From NCBI GenBank assembly GCA_003648125.1, contig QMOE01000031.1, positions 1-10,647 of the forward strand: a stretch of 10,647 bases of DNA. Reading direction: 5' to 3'. Source of the stretch: Chloroflexota bacterium (lineage in GTDB: Bacteria; Chloroflexota; Anaerolineae; B4-G1). Position 1 is the stretch's first letter. Every line of letters starts with the position of its first letter. The notes under the pieces are model-generated. The model was not told where the DNA came from. It saw only the letters and a list, made by a program, of their open reading frames with translations, and did not search any database. Positions 4,425 through 10,647 of the stretch are shown piece after piece. Both the position numbers and the translations under genes were made by a program.

Positions 4425-7400
4425 ATGCCCTGGACAAAGTCTCGATTAGAAGATCGGGCGCGTCAACTGGCCGAGAGCCACATCGTCACTGGCCGGCCTG
4501 GGCGTAGGCCCTATCTCTTGGATCACGTCCAGGAGCAAGAATCGCTTCTGCGTGATGCTTACCGGCATTTTGCTGGGGCGTCCCAGGTGCAACTGGCCCT
4601 CTCTTATGCGGCCGAGTGGATACTGGACAACTTTTACGTGGTGGAGCGGGCGCTGCGTCAGGTTCGTGAGGACATGCCGGAGGGGTTCTACTACCAGTTG
4701 CCCAAGTTAGCGGCATCTCCCTTGGAAGGGTATCCCCGTATCTATGCGCTGGCGCGGGAGATCATCGGCTACTGCGAGGCTCATCTCAACCTCGACCAGG
4801 TGGCGCGCTTTGTGCAGGCTTACCAGAGCGTCGCGCCGCTGACGATGGGCGAGTTGTGGGCTTTGCCGACTATGCTGCGCCTGGGCGTTCTAGAGACTCT
4901 GACTGGGGCAGTCTCCAGGGTTACGGGCAAGAACGAAAATTCCCTTGATGATGCTGGCGCTCTGCCTTTGCCTGATGGTCTGGAGGGCGAGACGGCTGTC
5001 TCTAATTGCATTCTTAGCCTGCGCGCACTGGCAACTCAGGATTGGAATGTCTTTTTCGAGAACGTCAGTCTCGTGGAGCGGTTGTTGCGCCGGGACCCGG
5101 TGGACATCTACGCCCACATGGATTTTGAGACTCGGAACCGTTATCGCAGCGTAATTGAGGAATTGGCTCTGGCAACCGGGAGAGATGAAGAGGATGTGGC
5201 CCGAGAGGCGGTTGGGCTGGCCCAGGCCGAGCTTGGCGCAACCGGGGATGCTGGCCCCAGCTTGCTGCAAGTACCCCGCGCCGCGCACGTCGGTTTCTAT
5301 CTCTTGGACGAGGGCCGGGCGCGACTTGAATCGTGCCTGGACTATCGCCCTTCCTGGCGCGTGCGTCTATCTCGCTGGCTGCTCGCTCACCCTGCCCTGG
5401 TGTACATGGGCAGCACCTTTTTGCTCTCCCTGCTTGTCTTGCTGGGGCTGATTGGTTACGCCCGCGCCGCCGGCGGGACGCTTGTTCAGTTGATTGGCGT
5501 GGGGCTGTTGGCCGCTTTGCCCGCTTCGGCTATCGTCATCGGCCTGGTCAACTGGATCGTCACTCACACTGTGCCGCCCCGGCTATTGCCCCGCATGAAC
5601 TTTCAGGATGGCATCCCGGCCGAGTGCCGCACGATGGTGGTCGTTCCCGCGCTCCTGGCCGACCCTGACCAGGTTCGATCTTTACTCCGGCGATTGGAAC
5701 TCCATTTCCTTGGTAACACAGACCCTCACTTTTACTTTGCCCTGCTCGCCGATTTGGATGATGCACCTCACAAGCACATGCCGGGCGACGATGAGTTGAT
5801 TGAGCAAGCCAGAACTGGCATCCAGGCTCTCAATCGAAAATACGGCCAGGAAGGGCTTGGCCCTTTCTACCTCTTCTACCGCGAGCGGGAATTGAACCCA
5901 TCCGAGGATTGTTGGCTGAACACGGAACGTGAGCGGGGCCAAGTGGACGGTGAGTGCTGGATGGGCTGGGAGCGCAAGCGGGGTAAACTGGTAGAGTTCA
6001 ATGCCCTGCTGGGCGGTCGAGAAAATTCCTACGTTGAGACAATAGGAGACCTCAGCGTTCTGCCCGAGATCAGATACGTCATCACATTGGATGCGGATAC
6101 CCTCTTGCCTCGGGATGGCGCGCGGCGACTTGTTGCCACTCTGGCGCATCCCTTGAACCGGGCCGAGTTTGCCCCTTCCCCCGGGGGGAGGGAAGGGTGG
6201 GGCGGCGCAGTGATCGCCGGATATACAGTGCTCCAACCCCGCGTGGAGATCAGGCCGACCAGCGTGGGCCGCTCCCCGTTTGCGCGGCTGTTTTCTGGGG
6301 ATGTCGGGCTAGATTTGTATACCCATGCGGTGTCAGATGTATATCAGGATCTGTTTGGTGAGGGTATCTATGCTGGCAAGGGTATCTACGACGTCGCCGC
6401 TTTCGAGCATAGTCTGGCCGGGCGAGTGCCTGAAAACCGCTTGCTCAGCCACGATTTGTTCGAGGGGCTTTACGGACGCGCGGGACTGATCACCGACGAT
6501 GTCCTGTATGAGGATTACCCGTCATACTATCTCGCCTACACGCGCCGATTGCACCGCTGGGTGCGCGGGGACTGGCAGTTGCTGCCCTGGCTGTTACCCC
6601 GGGTGCCCTGTGAGGGCGGCGGCAAGATGCCCAATGTGCTCTCCGTGCTTGATCGCTGGAAAATCATGGATAACCTGCGTCGCAGCTTATTGCCGCCAGC
6701 GCTGCTAGTTCTGCTAGTCGCTGGATGGTTATGGTTGCCCGGCTCGTCGCTGGTGTGGACGCTGGCAGGGTTGCTGGCGCTGGCTATGCCCGTCCTTGCC
6801 GGCGTGATGGGGCTGATGAAGCAGGGAGTACGGGAGACATCGCTGATCGGGGCCGCGCGGTCGGTGCGGATGGACGTTCTCCGCTGGCTGGCGGCAGTAG
6901 TGTTTCTTCTCTACGAAAGTTTGATTATGGTAGATGCGATCTCATCTACTCTGCACCGCCTGCTCGTCAGCCACAAAAAGATGTTGCAGTGGACCACATC
7001 CGCACACGTGTTTCGTCTGTTGGGCAGAGAAACCAGGCTAAAATTGCTGTGGAGAAAGATGCGCGGCGCTTCACTCCTGGCTCTGGGACTGGCCTGCCTG
7101 GTGATCTTGCTCAATCGGACATCCTTCCCTGTCGCCGCGCCGTTGCTGCTGGCGTGGATCATATCGCCCTACGCGGCTTATTGGATCAGCCGCCCCGTAA
7201 TTCACGAACCGATTTCGCTCTCCACCGATCAACGCCGGCAGTTGCGCCGCTTGGCTCGCCGCACGTGGCTCTATTTTGAACAGTTTGTTGGCCCGGACGA
7301 TCAATGGTTGCCTCCTGACCATTTCCAGCAAGATCCGCTCGGCTTGGTTGCTCGCCGCACCTCGCCCACCAACCTGGGCTTGACGCTGCTTTCCACCCTG

Positions 7401-10400
7401 GCTGCCTACGATCTGGGCTACAGCGGTCCGTTGGATCTCGTCTTGCGGCTGCGCCCCACTTTTGAGAGCATGGGCAAGCTAGAGCGACATCAAGGGCACT
7501 TTTTGAATTGGTACGATACGAGTAACTTGAAGCCCTTGCCGCCGCGTTACGTATCCACTGTGGATAGCGGCAACCTGGCCGGCTGCCTGCTGGTTCTCGA
7601 ACAAGGTTGCTTGATGTTGCCTCGTGCCCAGGTACTGCGCTGGCAGCGCTGGCAGGGGGTACTCGATACACTGGACGTGCTGGCCGAGGTCGTAGAAAAT
7701 CTGGGCGATAGCACTCCCCCCGCAACGACTGTGCCGTTGCAGAATCACCTGGCGCACGTTCGTCAGCAGATTCTGGCGCAGCGGGACACTCCTGACCGTT
7801 GGCCCTCCCTGTTGGCCGAGCTAGGCAGTGACGCCTGGCCAGAACTGGAACGCTTGTTGATCGCGCTGGTCGAATCTGGCTCGCGCGTGTTAGAGCCGGC
7901 CACCTTGCGCAGCCTACGCATCTGGGCGACGCGGGTGAACTCTCAACTCGTCAGTATGCAGAGCGAGCAGGATATATTATTGCCCTGGCTCTTGCCCTTG
8001 AGTCAGCCGCCCACCTTGCTCACCCGACCGGATGCAGGTCCAGCGACTGCGGCTGCCTGGCAGGCGCTGATTGATGCTTTGCCTGTCACAGTTCGGCTCG
8101 GCGAGATACCCAACGCTTGTAGATCAGCGCAGATGCAATTGGGGCAACTAGAGAACTTGCTGTCTGATGAGAGCGATTCAACTGCCGAGTCGGTACAAGA
8201 GGCCCGCGACTGGTGTCTGCGCCTGGTTGGGGAGTTAAGCTCGGCCCGTATGGCAGCCGAGAGCTTGCTGATTGGCTTCCGCGACCTGAGCGGGCAGGCG
8301 GAAGCATATTTCCACGAGATGGATTTTGATTTTTTGTTCGACGAGCGTCGCCAGGTATTCCACATTGGCTACAACGTGGAAACCGGTACGTTGGACGACA
8401 GTTACTATGATTTACTGGCGTCCGAGGCCAGGATAGCTAGCCTGCTTGCCATTGCCCAGGGAGATGTCCCACAGAGCCACTGGATGCATCTAGCGCGTCC
8501 CATTACCCAGGTGAACGGAGCGCGGGCGCTTCTTTCCTGGGGAGGAACTATGTTCGAGTACCTGATGCCTTCCCTGTTGGCCCGGACAGGCAAGGGGTCG
8601 CTTCTGGAACAGACCAATCGCGCGGTAGTCGCCCGCCAAATCGCCTACGCCCAGCAGGAGAACGTGCCGTGGGGTATTTCAGAATCGGGCTACTATCGCT
8701 TTGACGCCGGAATGCACTATCAGTACCGAGGGTTCGGCGTGCCCGGATTGGGTCTCAAGCGTGGTCTGAGCGAGGATATGGTGATTGCGCCGTATGCCTC
8801 GTTACTCGCCCTGTCGTTGCGCCCCCAAGCCGTGATGCAAAACATTGCCAGGCTCATCGAATTGCAGATGTTGGGCCGCTACGGCTTTTACGAGGCGATT
8901 GATTACACTCCTTCCCACTTGCCCCCGCACCAGAAGAGTGCGATCGTGCGCTCGTACATGGTACATCACCAGGGTATGATCATGCTGGCCTTGACCAATT
9001 ATCTCCAGGACGAGGTGATGATACGCCGCTTCCACAGCGATTCCCGCGTGCAGAGCGTTCAACTGCTTCTGTACGAGCAATCGCCCAGACAGGTTCCCAT
9101 AGAGCACCCGCATCCGGAGGACGCTCGTGCCGTTCGCCCGCCTCAACCCTGGGCCGCTGTCACCCCCTGGCGCGTGCCGTTGGATTCACCTGTACCGCAG
9201 GCGCACGTTCTTTCCAATGGACGTTACAGTGTGATCGTCACCAACTCTGGCGGCGGCTATAGTATCTGGCGCGGACTGGCCCTCACCCGCTGGCGCTCCG
9301 ACACCACACTCGATAATTGGGGCACTTTTATTTACGTTAAGGATCAGGATAGCGGTGCTCTCTGGTCGGCAGCTTACCGACCCACCTGCGTGCCGCTGGT
9401 GGATGGGGAAGTATTTTTCTGCGCCCACCAGGCCAAGTTCTGGCGTCGAGACCGTGACATCTGTGTGCGCACGGAAATTACTGTCTCGCCGGACGACGAC
9501 GTTGAAATCAGGCGGGTCACTCTCATCAACCGCAGCGACTATCCTCGCCATTTGACGCTGACCAGCTACGGCGAAGTGGTGCTGTCACCTCAGGCTGATG
9601 ATCGGCGACATCCGGCCTTTAATAAACTCTTTATCGAGAGCGAATACGTGTCCGAAGTGAACGGCCTGCTCTTTCGCCGCCGTCCGCGTTTAGCTGAAGA
9701 AGAGCCGGTCTATCTGGCCCATCTGCTGGTCGTGGAGCGGGGACAAAAGATCACCGCCGCTTACGAAACCGACCGCGCGCGTTTCCTGGGCCGGGGACGG
9801 ACGGCTCGTTCCCCCGTGGCACTGGCTTCTGCGCACGCGGGTGGGATAGAGGGGAGGGGCGTCACCCTGGACCCGATCATGGCTCTGGGACAAGAGATCG
9901 AACTAGGCCCCCACTCGACGGCGCAATTGGCCTACATCACGCTGGCGGCCGAGTCGCGTGAGGAGGCGCTGCGATTAGCCCACCGCTATCAAGAGTGGGC
10001 CAGAATCAGATTGGCCTTTGACCTCGCTCGCTCTCGCAGCGAGCTAGAGTTACACCGTCTCGGCCTGTCCACGCCAGCCCTCGAACAGATTCAACAATTG
10101 CTCTCGCTGCTCCTCTATCCTCACGCTGCACTGCGCGCCGCCCCTGCAACCCTGGCGGCAAACAGTGAGGCCCAATCTGGATTGTGGGCCTATGGCATCT
10201 CCGGCGACTATCCGATCCTCCTGGTGTGCATCGGCGAGCAGGACGAGCTGGATCTGGTGCGTGAGTTGCTTCTGGCTCACGCCTACTGGCGCGGTCGGGG
10301 CATCAAAGTTGACATGGTCATCCTCAATGAGCGGGAGACCGGCTACGATCAGGAATTGCACGGGCAGCTACATCGCCTGATCGCCCGCACCGATAGTGAT

Positions 10401-10647
10401 TCCTGGCTGAACCAGCGGGGTGGCATCTTTGTTCTGCGCGCCGACCAATTGAGCGAATCCGGCCGGGTGTTACTCGAAACGTCAGCCCGCGTCATCCTGG
10501 ATGGGGAAAAGGGTTCGCTCGGCAATCATCTGCGGGGTATCCACACGCAGCCGGCGCGCTTGCCCCGTTTTTTCATCACCTTCCCCAATTCGGAGGACGT
10601 GGAGCCTACGGCCCCGATGCAACGGCCTGCTGATCTACTTTTTGATA
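4425..10647 (+). CDS. ndvB: Cyclic beta-1,2-glucan synthase (NdvB/ChvB/Cgs family), 3' end outside window
   Basis: An open frame without any stop to the window edge, 2074 codons. Characterised family members are about 2800 aa, so some 700-800 residues are missing. Order of parts: N-terminal helical region (1-300, with family motif AEWILDNFYVVERAL); two membrane helices (about 323-345, 353-376); GT84 transferase with D556-A-D558 in a TLDADT motif, an ITDDVLYEDYP acidic loop (D691, D692, E696, D697) and R708-L-H-R711-W712; further helices (about 757-771, 776-797, 822-840, 882-897, 902-920); glucoamylase-like domain (about 926-1555; STVDSGNLAG, HIGYNVETGTLDDSYYDLL, SWGGTMFEYLMP, ISESGYYRFD); and the N-terminal sandwich and linker of a GH94 domain from about 1580 (VLSNGRYSVIVTNSGGGYS, LWAYGISGDYPI). 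In studied enzymes GT84 polymerises UDP-glucose, the middle domain (GH189) cyclises, and GH94 phosphorolysis sets chain length. The GH94 catalytic Asp region lies beyond the window. It starts 3 bp after the usp stop, with only AAGGGA at 4409-4414, suggesting translational coupling. Cyclic versus linear product cannot be settled from sequence. Confidence 0.93.
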   Translation, partial: MPWTKSRLEDRARQLAESHIVTGRPGRRPYLLDHVQEQESLLRDAYRHFAGASQVQLALSYAAEWILDNFYVVERALRQVREDMPEGFYYQLPKLAASPLEGYPRIYALAREIIGYCEAHLNLDQVARFVQAYQSVAPLTMGELWALPTMLRLGVLETLTGAVSRVTGKNENSLDDAGALPLPDGLEGETAVSNCILSLRALATQDWNVFFENVSLVERLLRRDPVDIYAHMDFETRNRYRSVIEELALATGRDEEDVAREAVGLAQAELGATGDAGPSLLQVPRAAHVGFYLLDEGRARLESCLDYRPSWRVRLSRWLLAHPALVYMGSTFLLSLLVLLGLIGYARAAGGTLVQLIGVGLLAALPASAIVIGLVNWIVTHTVPPRLLPRMNFQDGIPAECRTMVVVPALLADPDQVRSLLRRLELHFLGNTDPHFYFALLADLDDAPHKHMPGDDELIEQARTGIQALNRKYGQEGLGPFYLFYRERELNPSEDCWLNTERERGQVDGECWMGWERKRGKLVEFNALLGGRENSYVETIGDLSVLPEIRYVITLDADTLLPRDGARRLVATLAHPLNRAEFAPSPGGREGWGGAVIAGYTVLQPRVEIRPTSVGRSPFARLFSGDVGLDLYTHAVSDVYQDLFGEGIYAGKGIYDVAAFEHSLAGRVPENRLLSHDLFEGLYGRAGLITDDVLYEDYPSYYLAYTRRLHRWVRGDWQLLPWLLPRVPCEGGGKMPNVLSVLDRWKIMDNLRRSLLPPALLVLLVAGWLWLPGSSLVWTLAGLLALAMPVLAGVMGLMKQGVRETSLIGAARSVRMDVLRWLAAVVFLLYESLIMVDAISSTLHRLLVSHKKMLQWTTSAHVFRLLGRETRLKLLWRKMRGASLLALGLACLVILLNRTSFPVAAPLLLAWIISPYAAYWISRPVIHEPISLSTDQRRQLRRLARRTWLYFEQFVGPDDQWLPPDHFQQDPLGLVARRTSPTNLGLTLLSTLAAYDLGYSGPLDLVLRLRPTFESMGKLERHQGHFLNWYDTSNLKPLPPRYVSTVDSGNLAGCLLVLEQGCLMLPRAQVLRWQRWQGVLDTLDVLAEVVENLGDSTPPATTVPLQNHLAHVRQQILAQRDTPDRWPSLLAELGSDAWPELERLLIALVESGSRVLEPATLRSLRIWATRVNSQLVSMQSEQDILLPWLLPLSQPPTLLTRPDAGPATAAAWQALIDALPVTVRLGEIPNACRSAQMQLGQLENLLSDESDSTAESVQEARDWCLRLVGELSSARMAAESLLIGFRDLSGQAEAYFHEMDFDFLFDERRQVFHIGYNVETGTLDDSYYDLLASEARIASLLAIAQGDVPQSHWMHLARPITQVNGARALLSWGGTMFEYLMPSLLARTGKGSLLEQTNRAVVARQIAYAQQENVPWGISESGYYRFDAGMHYQYRGFGVPGLGLKRGLSEDMVIAPYASLLALSLRPQAVMQNIARLIELQMLGRYGFYEAIDYTPSHLPPHQKSAIVRSYMVHHQGMIMLALTNYLQDEVMIRRFHSDSRVQSVQLLLYEQSPRQVPIEHPHPEDARAVRPPQPWAAVTPWRVPLDSPVPQAHVLSNGRYSVIVTNSGGGYSIWRGLALTRWRSDTTLDNWGTFIYVKDQDSGALWSAAYRPTCVPLVDGEVFFCAHQAKFWRRDRDICVRTEITVSPDDDVEIRRVTLINRSDYPRHLTLTSYGEVVLSPQADDRRHPAFNKLFIESEYVSEVNGLLFRRRPRLAEEEPVYLAHLLVVERGQKITAAYETDRARFLGRGRTARSPVALASAHAGGIEGRGVTLDPIMALGQEIELGPHSTAQLAYITLAAESREEALRLAHRYQEWARIRLAFDLARSRSELELHRLGLSTPALEQIQQLLSLLLYPHAALRAAPATLAANSEAQSGLWAYGISGDYPILLVCIGEQDELDLVRELLLAHAYWRGRGIKVDMVILNERETGYDQELHGQLHRLIARTDSDSWLNQRGGIFVLRADQLSESGRVLLETSARVILDGEKGSLGNHLRGIHTQPARLPRFFITFPNSEDVEPTAPMQRPADLLFD
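6171..6203. repeat. C/G-rich palindromic block inside the ndvB GT84 region
   Basis: A strand-asymmetric run in which CCCTTCCC (6173-6180) faces GGGAAGGG (6190-6197) across nine bases rich in G, with outer GCCCC (6171-6175) and GGGGC (6199-6203). It is translated in frame as a Pro/Gly-rich stretch (APSPGGREGWGGA) between the conserved 'LAHPLNRAEF' and 'GYTVLQPRVEI' parts of the glycosyltransferase. Its base composition is unlike the flanking coding sequence. It resembles the palindromic CCCTCTCCC-GGGGGAGAGGG type of dispersed intergenic repeat. Reading it as a repeat captured in frame is an inference. Confidence 0.5.

Noticed and set aside
6165..6215. Possible frameshift in ndvB at the C/G-rich block
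   Set aside because: The same reading frame carries conserved family motifs on both sides (TLDADT before, TVLQPRVEI after), so the block is in frame; only its origin is odd.
6725..7279. A 184-codon plus-strand frame inside ndvB, and a 179-codon minus-strand frame at 7186-7725
   Set aside because: Both are out-of-frame readings of the glucan synthase, whose own frame is uninterrupted and matches its family throughout.
1..10647. CRISPR array, tRNA or rRNA gene, complete insertion sequence
   Set aside because: I saw no regularly spaced repeats, no tRNA-like arm pattern, no rRNA-like stretch and no transposase frame on either strand.

Overview
The window has the look of a Chloroflexota (Anaerolineae-type) genome. 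It is moderately GC-rich with strong AGGAGG ribosome sites and GTG starts. It carries a small Roadblock/V4R/response-regulator operon, a DUF11-repeat membrane-anchored protein, and short palindromic mobile elements between genes. This taxonomic reading is an inference from gene style; the window contains no marker gene.

Left part (1-1210, minus strand): a compact signalling operon read right to left. It holds a Roadblock/LC7 protein (750-1130), a V4R-domain protein (89-721) and the first 20 codons of a response regulator (1-62, running off the window). Gaps are under 30 bp and each gene has its own Shine-Dalgarno. A good sigma70-type promoter (TTGACA, 17 bp, TACTCT) sits just upstream of the operon.

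Middle (1211-3461): a 188-bp MITE-like element with 12-bp terminal inverted repeats and a 9-bp target duplication lies between two divergent promoters. The rightward promoter (TTGTCA, 17 bp, extended -10 TGC-TATAAT) drives an exported, membrane-anchored protein with three DUF11 modules (1642-3222). Downstream lies a second, unrelated MITE-like element of 122 bp with perfect 14-bp terminal repeats and, again, a 9-bp target duplication.

Right part (3462-10647, plus strand): a tandem universal stress protein is followed after 3 bp by a giant open frame that is still open at the window edge (2074 codons). The frame is a cyclic beta-1,2-glucan synthase (NdvB/ChvB/Cgs type). In order it has an N-terminal domain, two membrane helices, a GT84 glycosyltransferase with DxD and RxxRW motifs, more membrane helices, a glucoamylase-like (GH189) cyclisation domain, and the N-terminal part of a GH94 phosphorylase domain. 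A C/G-rich palindromic block inside the GT84 coding region looks like an in-frame repeat insertion.

Taken together, the right half suggests a cell-surface and stress module: surface protein, Usp sensor and beta-1,2-glucan polymerase. The left half is a separate regulatory operon. No tRNA, rRNA, CRISPR array or complete transposase gene is visible.
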